From the NCBI GenBank assembly GCA_018398815.1, contig CM031607.1:88006719-88070718 (forward strand): a stretch of 64,000 nucleotides of DNA. The letters are read 5' to 3'. Both the position numbers and the translations under genes were made by a program. This DNA is from Conus ventricosus. Its lineage: Eukaryota > Mollusca > Gastropoda > Neogastropoda > Conidae. This document shows, piece by piece, positions 1 to 11,480 of the stretch. The number at the start of each line of letters is the position of its first letter. Positions within the stretch are counted from its first letter, which is position 1. Under the pieces are notes generated by a model, which saw only the letters and a program-made list of their open reading frames with translations, was not told where the DNA came from and made no database searches.

Positions 1-235
1 TCAGTTTATCTCTGTACACTTGCCTTTACTTTTATAGACTTACCTTCAGTTTGCCTACTATACGCTTGCCTTTACTTGCGTGAGCCAACTTCCAGTTTGT
101 CTATAAAACGCTTGCCTTTACTTGTGTAGGCTTACTTCCAGTTTGTCTATATACGCTTGCCTGTACTTGTGAAAGCCTATTTCCAATGTGTCTATATACG
201 CTTGCCTTTACTTGTGTAGGTCTAGGTTAAATTTC
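1..235. repeat. Degenerate 45-46 bp tandem repeat
   Basis: About five units are seen, each carrying the words CTTGCCTTTACTTG and CCAGTTTGTCTATA. The start of the word recurs at 64, 110, 155 and 200, giving a period of 45-46 bp. The array enters from the left edge of the window, so its full length is unknown. No coding sense was found. Confidence 0.85.
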
Positions 236-332
236 ACGTGCGTAGGTCTGTATTCAACTTACCTTTGTACGGCTACCTAGGCTGCTATTTTCCGATACCT
301 ACTTAGCCTGTCTTGACCTTTGCTTCCCTGTC

Positions 333-905
333 TTTAATTTCCCTGCAGATCAAACTGCAGTCGGCCCTACAGGTTTGCCTTTAATTTCCCTGTAGATCAA
401 ACTGCAGTCGGCCCTACAGGTTTGCCTTTAATTTCCCTGCAGATCAAACTGCAGTCGGCCCTACAGGTTTGCCTTTAATTTCCCTGTAGGTCAAACTGCT
501 GTCGGCCCTACAGGTTTGCGTTTAATTTCCTTGTAGATCAAACTGTAGTCGGCCCTACAGGTTTGCCTTTAATTTCCCTGCAGATCAAACTGCAGTCGGC
601 CCTACAGGTTTGCGTTTAATTTCCCTGTAGGTCAAACTGCAGTCGGCCCTACAGGTTTGCGTTTAATTTCCCTGTAGGTCAAACTGCAGTCGGCCCTACA
701 GGTTTGCGTTTAATTTCCCTGTAGGTCAAACTGCTGTCGGCCCTACAGGTTTGCGTTTAATTTCCCTGTAGGTCAAACTGTAGTCGGCCCTACAGGTTTG
801 CCTTTAATTTCCCTGTAGGTCAAACTGCAGTCGGCCCTACAGGTTTGCCTTTAATTTCCCTGTAGGTCAAACTGCAGTCGGCCCTACAGGTTTGCCTTTA
901 ATTTT
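333..905. repeat. 47-bp minisatellite, about 12 copies
   Basis: The word TTTAATTTCCCTG recurs every 47 bp (333, 380 and onward). Each unit also holds the near-palindromic pair CTGTAGG and CCTACAG around a CAAACTGCAGTCGG core, so each unit could fold into a small hairpin. Variation is limited to a few positions (CAG/TAG, AGATC/AGGTC). Confidence 0.95.
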
Positions 906-1298
906 CCTTTATAGCTCTTCAACTGCCTGACTCAGACTCAGCTTCAGACTCAGACTTCAGTTGTCACGGGAACCTTAAGGGTCCATTGAAACAGCATATG
1001 GTATCATGAGAAATGATCATCATCAATGAACAGAACATGATTTATGTACACCTATATAAGGAGCCTTTATTTTCTTTTCAAATTCATGCAATCATGAACA
1101 TGTTTTGGAACATGAATTTATAAGTTGTCATTTCCTAGCTTTTCATTTGGGCGTAGGTTATGCGAGTTTGGCTTTGGCCAATCTTTTGATAGCTGCTCTG
1201 TTGGCTTCAGTCGCAGCAGCTTGTATCTAGAACAGTTGTCCAGAAAATGAGCTTCATCTCCGACCACACCATATGCTGAGCATTTGCTGTCTTCTCTT
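906..1298. other. Unique spacer between minisatellites
   Basis: Apart from short CAGACTCAG reiterations at about 930-950, I see no gene, RNA or mobile element here. Confidence 0.5.
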
Positions 1299-3060
1299 GT
1301 AGCGTTCGTGTATCTACCCCTTTCTGTGTGTGCGTTCGTGTATCTACCCCTTTCTATGTGTAGCGTTCGTGTCTCTACCCCTTTCTATGTGTAGCGTTCG
1401 TGTATCTACCCCTTTCTATGTGTAGTGTTCGTGTATCTACCCCTTTCTATGTGTAGCGTTCGTGTATCTACCCCTTTCTATGTGTAGCGTTCGTGTATCT
1501 ACCCCTTTCTATGTGTAGCGTTCGTGTATCTCCCCCTTTCTATGTGTAGCGTTCGTGTCTCTACCCGTTCTATGTGTAGCGTTCGTGTATCTACCCCTTT
1601 CTATGTGTAGTGTTCGTGTATCTACCCCTTTCTATGTGTAGCGTTCGTGTATCTACCCCTTTCTATGTGTAGCGTTCGTGTATCTACCCCTTTCTATGTG
1701 TAGCGTTCGTGTATCCCCCTTTCTATGTGTAGCGTTCGTGTATCTACCCCTTTCTATGTGTAGCGTTCGTGTATCTACCCCTTTCTATGTGTAGCGTTCG
1801 TGTATCTACCCCTTTCTATGTGTAGCGTTCGTGTATCTCCCCCTTTCTATGTGTAGCGTTCGTGTATCTACCCCTTTCTATGTGTAGCGTTCGTGTATCT
1901 CCCCCTTTCTATGTGTAGCGTTCGTGTATCTACCCCTTTCTATGTGTAGCGTTCGTGTATCTACCCTTTTTATGTGTAGCGTTCGTGTATCTACCCTCTC
2001 TATGTGTAGTGTTCGTGTATCTACCCCTTTCTATGTGTAGCGTTCGTGTATCTACCCCTTTCTATGTGTAGTGTTCGTGTATCTACCCCTTTCTATGTGT
2101 AGCGTTTGTGTATCTACCCCTTTCTATGTGTAGTGTTCGTGTATCTACCCCTTTCTATGTGTAGCGTTCGTGTATCTACCCCTTTCTATGTGTAGTGTTC
2201 GTGTATCTCCCCCTTTCTATGTGTACTGTTCGTGTATCTACCCCTTTCTATGTGTAGTGTTCGTGCATCTACCCCTTTCTATGTGTAGCGTTCGTGTATC
2301 TACCCCTTTCTATGTGTAGTGTTCGTGTATCTACCCCTTTCTATGTGTAGTGTTCGTGTATCTACCCCTTTCTATGTGTAGTGTTCGTGTATCTACCCCT
2401 TTCTATGTGTAGTGTTCGTGTATCTACCCCTTTCTATGTGTAGTGTTCGTGTATCTCCCCCTTTCTATGTGTACTGTTCGTGTATCTACCCTTTTCTATG
2501 TGTAGTGTTCGTGTATCTACCCCTTTCTATGTGTAGTGTTCGTGTATCTACCCCTTTCTATGTGTAGCGTTCGTGTATCTACCCCTTTCTATGTGTAGTG
2601 TTCGTGTATCTACCCTTTTCTATGTGTAGTGTTCGTGTATCTACCCCTTTCTATGTGTAGCGCTCGTATATCTACCCCTTTCTATATGTAGCGTTCGTGT
2701 ATATACCCCTTTCTATGTGTAGCGTTCGTGTATCTACCCCTTTCTATGTGTAGTGTTCGTGTGTCTACCCCTTTCTATGTGTAGTGTTCGTGTATCTACC
2801 CCTTTCTATGTGTAGTGTTCGTGTATCTACCCCTTTCTGTGTGTACTGTTCGTGTATCTACCCCTTTCTGTGTGTAGTGTTCGTGTATCTACCCCTTTCT
2901 ATGTGTAGTGTTCGTGTATCTACCCGGTCCCTTTCTTTGTGTAGTGTTCGTGTATCTACCCTTTCTGTGTGTAGTGTTCGTGTATCTACCCCTTTCTGTG
3001 TGTAGTGTTCGTGTATCTACCCCTTTCTGTGTGTAGTGTTCGTGTATCTCCCCCTTTCTA
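1299..3060. repeat. 31-bp minisatellite, about 57 copies
   Basis: The words GCGTTCGTGTATCTACCCC and TTTCTATGTG alternate with a 31-bp period over about 1.76 kb. Common variants are GTGTTCG for GCGTTCG and TCTGTGTG for TCTATGTG. The variants cluster: GTGTTCG and TCTGTGTG forms dominate after about 2300, consistent with local unit homogenisation. Open frames here result from the repeat. Confidence 0.97.
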
Positions 3061-3206
3061 TCTATAAGTCAGAAACACTGACGCGAAGTTTGCTGCTGAC
3101 ACCACGTCTCTGTTCGAAGTATTGAATGTTTACTGTGTGTGGTTCTAGTCTGTGGTTTTCAATAATTATATTGTAAAAGTACAGCCTCGAAGTGCTTCTT
3201 TTGTGC

Positions 3207-3293
3207 TGTCTCCCGATGTCTATTTCCTTAGGGCCTGTCTCCCGATGTCTATTTCCTTAGGGCCTGTCTCCCGATGTCTATTTCCTTAGGGCC
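3207..3293. repeat. Three 29-bp direct repeats
   Basis: TGTCTCCCGATGTCTATTTC recurs at 3207, 3236 and 3265 with identical following bases, a perfect triplication. Confidence 0.9.
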
Positions 3294-3639
3294 TACCTTT
3301 TATTAGTCTACATTCAATTTTCCGTAAAGGCTTGCCTTTAGTTGTCTGTGTACTCTTTCATCTAAGTTATAGTTTGTAAGTCGGCTTGTAAAATACCCAT
3401 GTAAACCTCTCTTCAGTTCACCTGTGTGTCTTAGTGTAATATACCTGTATATATTGAACTTACCTGAGTTCGCTGCAAGCTCAGTAATGGCGACTGGTAA
3501 TCATTACTGACTTGTCAGCCGTGTACGTGACCTTTAAGAGTTTGGGAGTGCGAACGTCACAGCAGTCACTTAACGTTAACAAATCGATGCTTCCAACTCA
3601 TTCTGATCCAGCCCATCCCCCCCCACCCCCCCCTTTCTC

Positions 3640-3648
3640 TCCCTCTCT

Positions 3649-3725
<77 letters not shown>

Positions 3726-3755
3726 CAAACATACACACGCGTGCACACTGCGCAC

Positions 3756-3832
<77 letters not shown>

Positions 3833-3942
3833 CAGAAAAAAAACGCCTTCAGGTCTTTTAAGATGCCGTTTGCACTCAGAAACAACACAACCCAACCCAA
3901 CCCAACCCAACACACACAGACAGACAGACAGACAGACAGACA

Positions 3943-4026
<84 letters not shown>

Positions 4027-4072
4027 CACACACACTTCAAACATACACACGCGCATGCGTGCACACTGCGCG

Positions 4073-4154
<82 letters not shown>

Positions 4155-4330
4155 GTTTTAAAAATGTAATGCCTTCAGGGACTTTTAGGATGTTTGCTCT
4201 CAGAAACAATACAACCCAACCCAACCCAACCCAACACACACACACATACACACACGCGCGCGCGTGCGCGCACGCATAGACACACACACCACCACCTCCA
4301 CCGTCACCACCACCACCTCGACCACCAAGG

Positions 4331-4363
<33 letters not shown>

Positions 4364-4379
4364 CACACACACACACACA

Positions 4380-4468
<89 letters not shown>

Positions 4469-4500
4469 ACGCACGTGCGCGCGCTCGCGCGTGCGTGCGC
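3640..4500. repeat. Compound microsatellite field
   Basis: (CA)n, (GA)n, (AACCC)n, (CAGA)n, (CGCA)n, (CAA)n and (CAC)n tracts alternate. The order (CA)n, TTCAAACATACACACG, (GA)n, short core, AACCCAACCC is repeated twice, at 3650-3915 and 4012-4235. That shows the whole composite was duplicated, not only its simple repeats. Long open frames on both strands are artefacts of these tracts. Confidence 0.95.
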
Positions 4501-4850
4501 ACTCGCCAACACCTGCCACCACCACCACCACTACCATTATAACTGCAACAGCAGCAGAAGCAGCAGCAGCAACAACAACAATAGCAGCACCCTCAGGCTC
4601 TTTAAGGAAAATGTTTTCAGCCAGAAAAACAAGAAAACAATATCCTCAGGCGCCTGCAGGGCGTTGTGTGTTCTCATAAAAAACAACAACAATAACAACA
4701 ACAATAACAACAGGAAGAACACATTCTTTAGGTCAGGAAGGGCAGAGCTTAAAAATGTATCCTCGGGTTCTTTTAGACCGTTGTTCCCTGAAAAAAAAAA
4801 AAGAAAAAATATTCCTCCTGCTCTTTTTGAGTGTTATCATTCTAAAAAAA
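3846..4850 (+). repeat. Array of about 42-bp core units with A-rich tails
   Basis: Related units begin near 3847, 4172, 4590, 4641, 4759 and 4812. Each reads roughly CTTCAGGCTCTTTTAGGA, then GTTTGTTCTCAGAAA, then an A-rich or AAC-rich tail. Further members lie at 7066-7560. I do not recognise the family. It could be a very short retroposon or the body of a decayed satellite. Confidence 0.6.
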
Positions 4851-4987
4851 AAAGCCTGCAGCCCAAGGCCTCTTTGTTCGCTTGTTTATTTCCTTTCTTT
4901 TTTTCTTATTCTTTTTTTTATCAGTTATTTATTTATTTTTTAATTTATTTCATTTATTTATTTATTAATATTATTTTATTTCTTTTT

Positions 4988-5005
4988 TGGGGGGGGGGGG
5001 GGGCT

Positions 5006-5035
<30 letters not shown>
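4988..5035. repeat. Poly-G tract
   Basis: A nearly pure G run of about 48 bases is interrupted by CT. It is a candidate G-quadruplex former, and its length is likely unreliable in assembly. Confidence 0.9.
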
Positions 5036-5036
<1 letters not shown>

Positions 5037-5430
5037 GAAGGGGGGAGCTTCCAGTGACGGAGGAAAATTTTCTAGCCAGGAGGGGCGAATGACAAAGCAG
5101 TGGGAAAGGGGAGTGGGGGTGGAGATGGCTAAGAATTCTCCCCCCCCCCCCTCCCCGACAGACAGAGGATGGTTTTCATTATGAAGGTTGTACAAAACAA
5201 ACATGTGATATACAGTATAGCTACGTTCATGCTGCGGTGGTTCAGCTAGTACAGTGGGGAGCAGAGGAGCTGTCTGCACTGATGGCGATGGCCCCCTAAC
5301 ACTGGAGATCAGTTTTGGGGTGCTTTTGAGTCCTCTCACGGCAGGTATTACTGCGTTATTTCAATGTATGTGCATATGTCAAAATCTGTCCACATTTAAC
5401 AATCTGTCCCTATTTAACAAAACAAAACAA

Positions 5431-5438
<8 letters not shown>

Positions 5439-5461
<23 letters not shown>

Positions 5462-5465
5462 ACAG

Positions 5466-5531
<66 letters not shown>

Positions 5532-5621
5532 CAGATTCAGATGTTTTATTCTTATAGGCCTTGTATTATTATACTGAATCTGGTGATGCGGCTTTATTGT
5601 GTTTCATGTATATCCCCCTTC

Positions 5622-5706
<85 letters not shown>
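5439..5706. repeat. (CA)n and two (GA)n microsatellites
   Basis: (CA)n at about 5436-5461 is followed by (GA)n at 5468-5530 and 5625-5706, with a short unique piece between. The following stretch to about 6235 shows no recognisable gene. Confidence 0.9.
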
Positions 5707-5710
<4 letters not shown>

Positions 5711-6235
5711 GTTTTTGCGGTGAATCGGCCGAATATTCTCTACTACTCCCTTAAAGCAAATTCAGGGTAATTTTGTTAACGTTGGGATTAGTTTCCTTGG
5801 GTTCTTCAAGTAGCCTATGCGAGCTCCAGTATCACACACTGGGGTACCCCGAGATGTAGCTGTTGAAGTAGGAAGAGATTTGGGGGAGTCATTCGCATAC
5901 CCAGGGCCGGGGCAGACAGGCAAACATCAAACTGGCAGTCCTGGATTATTAGGAAAGCGTCTCACCTCCAACGAGTGACGAATGTGGGAACCGAACAGTT
6001 CAACCAAGGGAAACAACTGACAAATCATAAACGTTTAGTGATTTTTTTCCCTTTGTTTGCATATGTGCATGACCGCATACAAAAATTATTCTTTCCTGGA
6101 TAATTACGAATAATTTAGAAAAATGCGATGCGGCATTGGATAATCTGTATGCCGTTTACTTTTTTTTTTCTTTTTTTTTTTCGGTATGGTCAATGTGTAG
6201 TGACGGTGGGGGTTCGGAGTCAAGTTGAACAAGAT

Positions 6236-6404
6236 TTTATTTTAAAAAATAGTGATGTCCTGAATGGACCAGGATGGATGGCCCTACGCTGATGCGACAG
6301 GCAGAGGACAGGACCGGATGGCGGTGCCTGGCTTCGAGAGTGTCTCTCATCTCTCCTCTACGCCCATCATGGGCAAGAGAATGATGATGATGATGATGAT
6401 GATG
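6236..6404 (+). repeat. Possible LINE 3' tail ending in (ATG)n
   Basis: About 140 bp read as a short conceptual peptide with the pattern LRRCDRQRTGPDGG, then LLYAHHG, directly followed by an ATG/GAT trinucleotide run at 6379-6404. A coding tail ending in a trinucleotide run is typical of some LINEs. The match is from memory and weak. Confidence 0.25.
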
Positions 6405-7065
6405 TCCTGTCACCTTTGTCAGGGCCTCATGTGAGTGACAGAATCCCCCCCCCCCCCCTCCCCCTCCGCCCCGTCCCGCCCCGCATCCCTGTAGGCCTAC
6501 ATGATAAACATATTTTGACAACGAAGGGCAACGTCGGAAGACCCGTCACAGTGTACATGGGTGGGAGGGAGGGTAGGTGTTTGGGCACCCTGGACTACCC
6601 AGTTTGCCCCTCTCGACCCCCATCCCCTTCATCCCTACCCCCCCCCCCCCCCCCCCCTCCCCGCGTCTTACAGTGGTAGCTTGACACAGACACCGGTGTA
6701 TTTGTTTCACGTTGATGTGATATGTTTCTCTTGAACACCTGGAACAGTATGCAAGGTCAGTTAGAGTCTCTACTGACTCCATGTTTTCACGGAGCTAGGT
6801 TTTTTGTTTTTGTTTTTTGTTGTTGTTGTTGCTTGCCTGCTTGTTTGTTTGCTTTCTCTATCTGTGTGAGCACAAATCAATAACATCAAGACAAAGGTGG
6901 ACAGTTAAACCAGACCTTTGGGCGATCCTTACAGCTAGGAAGGGGAGGGGAGGGGGAAGACACTTTCGTCTCCCCCTCCCATTCTTCCGGGGAGCACCCC
7001 CCCCCCCCTCCCCCCTGGTTCTTGCGTCAGAATTCCATGAAAAAAACAAACAAACGAACGAACAA

Positions 7066-7560
7066 ACAACCTTTGGCTCTTGTAGGGTGTTTTTGTCCCA
7101 GAAGATGAAAACTCTTTTAGGCTTAAAAAAAAAAAGCTGTAGATTCACGCTCCAGTCTTAAAACACACACAAAAAAAAAAAGAAAAAGAAAAAACAACAC
7201 AAAACAAACCAAACACGCACACAAACAAACAAAACAAAACAAAATAAAACCCTCGAGTGGTTTATTTTAGTTCGTTTTGAGAACGGTCTGTTCTCAGAAA
7301 TACAGTCCATTCGGGCTCCATCGGGATATTGTTCCCAGCAAAACAACACAACGAAACAAACAAAATGAAAATTATAAGCGGGCTGTTTCAGGGAGCTTAT
7401 TCCCAGAGAAAACACAACAGAAACCAAAACAAAGCCCAATACTTCCCGGCTGATTTAGAACGTTTGTTGCCAGACAGGTGTCTCGACTTTTACTGTGTTA
7501 TAGTCGCCAGCTTCAGGTTCTGCAGCCGTAAGTGCTCTCCAGAGCTGCGCAGCAACGACA
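7066..7560 (+). repeat. Second cluster of the 42-bp core units
   Basis: Units at about 7068, 7254, 7305, 7376, 7446 and 7510 share CTTCAGG or CGGGCT, a T-rich centre, GTTTGTTCCCAGA and an AAC or AAAC tail. They match the units at 3846-4850 in order and spacing of motifs, with more divergence. A and AAAC runs lie between the units. Confidence 0.5.
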
Positions 7561-7589
7561 ACAACAACAATAACATGAAAGCGATAACA

Positions 7590-8131
7590 TGACAGCAGTG
7601 TTAGCCGGACTAAGACCCATCTGGAATGACAGAAACATCACAGTCAGTTCCACGATCAGACTGATGCACTCCTGGTCATTGCCACATTTCTCTATGCCTG
7701 TGCGATGTGGACTCTGACAGCTGAACTTGAGAGAAGGATTCAGGCATTAGGGATGAGATGCTTCCGCAAGATCCTTGGCATTTCATACAAAGACCACATT
7801 ACCGTCTTGGAGGTCCAGACTAGAGTAAGGCAAGCCATTGGACCATTCGAAGACCTGTTGTCCACAGTGAAAAGTCAGAAAATGAGATGGTACGGTCATG
7901 TATTAAGTTCAACAGGACTTGCCAAAACCAGTGTAGGCTTACAAGGAACAGTGCGAGGAGTAGAAGGAGAGAAGACAGAGAAAGAGATGGGAGGATAACA
8001 TCAGTGCATGGACTGGCCTCACATTCAGCAACTGCCTAATGCGAGCGTCTGAGAACCGGGAGGAATGGAGGAAGCTGGTTGCGAAGTCTTCTGTGGCGCC
8101 CCAACGGTCTTCAAGACTCCGGGATGGGTGA
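7590..8131 (+). pseudogene. 3' end of a LINE-type reverse transcriptase ORF, decayed
   Basis: Conceptual translation gives the C-terminal part of a non-LTR retrotransposon ORF2. It starts with an IWNDRNI-type segment and continues with MWTLTAELERRIQALGMRCF, then ISYKDHIT, MRWYGHVLSS and EDNISAWTG, ending in SSVAPQRSSRLRDG and a stop at 8129-8131. At least two frameshifts break it, near 7675 and near 7990. The endonuclease and RT palm domains are absent. The MRWYGHV and W-DNI-W patterns are typical of the tail of animal LINE ORF2 proteins. This is a dead 5'-truncated insertion. Confidence 0.8.
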
Positions 8132-8205
8132 AGGTGAAGGTGGAGGTTAGGAAGTCGCCGGCTGTGAAATTGAAAACCTCAGCATTCTCCGACACCGCCT
8201 AGCAA

Positions 8206-8217
8206 CACCCCCCCCCG

Positions 8218-8296
<79 letters not shown>

Positions 8297-8640
8297 CGCG
8301 CATGCGGTGCTTGTCGGTCAGTGCCCGATAGGGCCGTGTCTTGATGTAGGCCTATTGTGTCAATGTGTGTATGGTAACAGGCAGGGTGCCTGTGCCTCCC
8401 TCCCTGTGCCTTGTGTGTGTGTGTGTGTGTGTGTAATAGTGTGCGTGTGTGCGCGCGCGCGCGTGTATAGTAGTTAGTTTTGTGTGTGTGTGTGTGTGTG
8501 TGTGTGGGCGCGCACATGCATATGTAGTGTGGCCATACGTGTGGGTGTTGGTGTGTGTATGTGTGTGCGCGCGCGCGGTTTCGTGTGTGTGCGAGCGTGC
8601 GTGTGTGTGTGTTGTACGTGTGTGTATGTGATGGCAGGCC
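8206..8640. repeat. Poly-C followed by (TG)n microsatellites
   Basis: A C run of about 45 bases at 8208-8254 is followed by (TG)n and (CG)n/(TG)n blocks to about 8640. No gene is here. The open frames on both strands are repeat artefacts. Confidence 0.9.
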
Positions 8641-9119
8641 TACTTTCGTGCGCGCGCTGATGGTCCCGGCAAGCGTCTGAATAAAAATAAACAAGCCTGA
8701 TTAGGACAACCGGAACGAGTGCTAATAATGTACGTGGTTGCAACGTCACGTTCTTTCTTCTTCTTTCCGTTAGTAACCACAGTGAAGTGTTTGAGTATTA
8801 CTGTTACGTTTCAGTGGAAGGAAAAGTATTAGAGCGTTACGCGAGAAACATAGCCTACATCCGTGTTCAACACCGTCAACAAACCCGATCGATTCGGGGG
8901 GGCACTGGCTCGTTTTCTTCTCACCGCTGCACAGACAGGTTCAAACGCCCACGCACGCGACTGCTTTGCGCAACAGGTCGTTGACTTTTAATCTTGCGTT
9001 AGTTTCTCGCGGCAACCTCCGCTGCTGCTGCTGCTGCTCTTGTGATAGTAATCGGGGAAGTGAACGGAGCCGGCGCTCTGGAAATGCCAGACCAAACTAC
9101 ACATGCGTTGCTGGCGCGG

Positions 9120-9275
9120 GAAAGCACGCGAGGAATTTTTGGCCTACTTTTGCGTCACAGGAAGTGAAGTCGGGAGCCTCTCATTCGTTGACAGCCGCCA
9201 TCTTGTTTAGGAGAGCTTCGTTGTGAGGACAAGGAACCACGGAAACCTGTCAAAATTCCGCTCTTTTCACCAACC
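9120..9275 (+). promoter_or_regulatory. Candidate TATA-less promoter and 5' UTR of the RSK gene
   Basis: The 150 bases before the start codon contain a CRE half-site TGCGTCA (9151-9157), an ETS-type site CAGGAAGTG (9158-9166) and a YY1-type GCCGCCATCTTG (about 9194-9205). There is no TATA box at a suitable distance. CpG is frequent from about 8830 onward, including a short (GCT)n run near 9020. This pattern is typical of a broadly expressed gene. The transcription start is not determined. Confidence 0.5.
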
Positions 9276-9335
9276 ATGCCGCTGGCACAGCTTGCAGACC
9301 CATGGCGGCGAATGGAAGTGGCACAGGATGCGGAG
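9276..9335 (+). CDS. RPS6KA: RSK exon 1 (start codon)
   Basis: It encodes MPLAQLADPWRRMEVAQDAE, whose first ten residues are the conserved RSK N-terminus MPLAQLADPW, which fixes the start. The donor is GAG|GTAATA, phase 0. A weaker alternative donor at 9349 (TCCG|GTGTGA) would lengthen the exon to 9348 in phase 1 and would join in frame to the optional exon at 15185. Confidence 0.93.
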
Positions 9336-9348
9336 GTAATAGAGTCCG

Positions 9349-10320
9349 GTGTGATTTATTGTCTCTTATTAGTCCATTTTCTGCGTATCGTCTGCTTAAC
9401 TTCCAGAGTCGGAAGCACAATTACTACCGGTTCGCGTTCTTGGATCGAAAGAAAATTTTCTTATTTTTTCGTAGGTTTCTTGCAGTATAGTAGTTGTATT
9501 AAAGTGTTTAATGTGAACTGCCTTTTATTTGCAAACGGTTGTGCATTGGAAGTTTGGCAAAATCCTATGCAGACGCTTCCTTCAGCCTTGCCGGATAGGA
9601 TCGTTGAAATGAAAACGCAAGAAAGGTAGGCCTAGTGGAGGAGAGGGTAAATTGTCGGAGGTGGGAGGTGCGTAGGGGTGAAGGGTTTAAAATAGGCCTA
9701 TAATTATACTCGAATTCTTTCCCTTCCTTCTTGGTAGCTTCCTTTTTTTTTTTCATTCTTCACGCACCATGCATGCAGTTATCCACCTGTGCAGTGCACG
9801 ATCGGATCAGTGTTCATTCACAGCACTTGACATGTTCACATGAACTAATTAGGCATACTGTTATTTAGTAAGTAGTATACACATGTGTGGATTCAGATTC
9901 ACAATTTATCAAGTGGATGTCACAATCTCTGACTTAATGTCCGGTATGTTGGTAGATCTCAAGAACAGCTCAGCACTAGTTGTTGCAGTTCTTGCAGCAG
10001 AAAAGGCAACATTTGGTCAACCTCTGAAGTTACTGTACGCAATAGTAGGAGGTTCTGGTGTTAATGAATAGTGGCACAGCTATGAATTTCAGCCTACAAA
10101 AAAAAAAAAAAGCTGAAAGCATCACAAATGTAGTCATGCTCAACAATTGGGAATAGAGCTATGCAAACAAGTCCTCCCAACAGGTTCCCCAACACCATGA
10201 TCTTTTTAACCCTCCAGTTCCAAGTTTACAGTCTGAGCAGCCTTTCCAGCCTGGCTGGTTTGGGTTGATCTGCTTGAACAGAAGGCATAGTTCACTTAAA
10301 CTCTATATCTCTAAAACTAT
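9349..10320. other. Intron 1, first part
   Basis: Unique AT-rich sequence. I see no gene, RNA or mobile element apart from a short A run at 10099-10111. Confidence 0.5.
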
Positions 10321-10348
10321 TTGTGCCAAGACAGAGACACAGATGCAT

Positions 10349-10413
<65 letters not shown>

Positions 10414-10415
10414 AT

Positions 10416-10470
<55 letters not shown>

Positions 10471-10539
10471 AAAGTAGATAAAAATCCAAACAAACAAGAT
10501 AAAAATATCCCAAATATGCGCACACATATACACACACAT

Positions 10540-10634
<95 letters not shown>
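10349..10634. repeat. (CA)n(TA)n...(CA)n(TCA)n compound microsatellite
   Basis: (CA)n at 10349-10402, (TA)n at about 10421-10467, (CA)n at 10541-10585, then a TCA trinucleotide run to 10634. The TA block is likely to form cruciforms. Confidence 0.95.
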
Positions 10635-11013
10635 CACACATTCACTCACTCAATTACATCGTTATTTCCCAGTGATTGTATAGCAAGACATTATAATCTT
10701 ATTAATTTGATGTGCTTTCACTATTGATATTTCAGTGATGAACAAATACATTGATTTATTACCAAAACAGACTCTGAGACTGGGTACTTCATTTCTGCTC
10801 CAAATACCAGGAAAAATTATTTACCAGGACATGAATACTTCACACTCTTATGACAAAATTATTTGTTTGACAATATGTCAATATTCTTTATATCATATCA
10901 TGACATGTATATTTGCACAAGTATGGTGATAGTTCAACAAATTCAAACATTGTTTTTTGTTTTGTTTTGTTTTTTACATGATTCTTTTGTATGAATGTAC
11001 CTTTGTAAATCGG

Positions 11014-11091
11014 ATGGTGAGTTGATTTTAACGTGGTGGCAGCCCTGATGTGGCCCTTTGCGGTCGGCTGGGCTATAAGCAACATTATCTT
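11014..11091 (+). repeat. Short dispersed repeat, copy 1
   Basis: A segment of about 75 bp with AGCCCTGATGTGGCCCTTTG, CGGTCGGCTGGGCT and AAGCAACATTA recurs at 54229-54310. The family is dispersed, and I recall similar strings from molluscan introns. Whether it is a SINE end or a MITE cannot be settled from two copies. Confidence 0.6.
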
Positions 11092-11299
11092 ATCTTGTAA
11101 ATCGGATATTCGATTTTGTTTCACAGATTTAAACAATATAACATTTTATGAACAAACCTTTTAAATTTAGCTGTAAAAACAATTAGCTGTGTTAGATCTA
11201 AAAACTGTAAACTGTATACTTTTGGAGTAGGCCTAATATCGGTTTAAGATATCAGGTTCGTCACCAGAGCTTGGTCAGGTACAGGGTTGAATGAGATTT

Positions 11300-11441
11300 A
11301 AAAAAAAAAAAAAAAAAAGCTTAAATCTGAGCACACATTATCAAAGAAAAGAATGAAGAAAAGGGGGGGGGGGGGGGGGGAAAGCTAACAGACAGACTAA
11401 TGGGGCTTTTAAAAAGAAAATTATCTGTGCGCTAAATAGAT

Positions 11442-11480
<39 letters not shown>
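11300..11480. repeat. Poly-A and two poly-G tracts
   Basis: An A run at 11301-11318, a G run at 11364-11380 and a longer G run of about 28 bases at 11453-11480. The rest of the intron from 10640 to about 12860 holds nothing I recognise. Confidence 0.85.

Noticed and set aside
2784..3005. Open frame in the 31-bp minisatellite
   Set aside because: It is made only of repeat units; there is no unique sequence and no splice context.
3512..4512. Several overlapping frames of up to 304 residues on both strands
   Set aside because: They are translations of (CA)n, (GA)n and (CGCA)n tracts.
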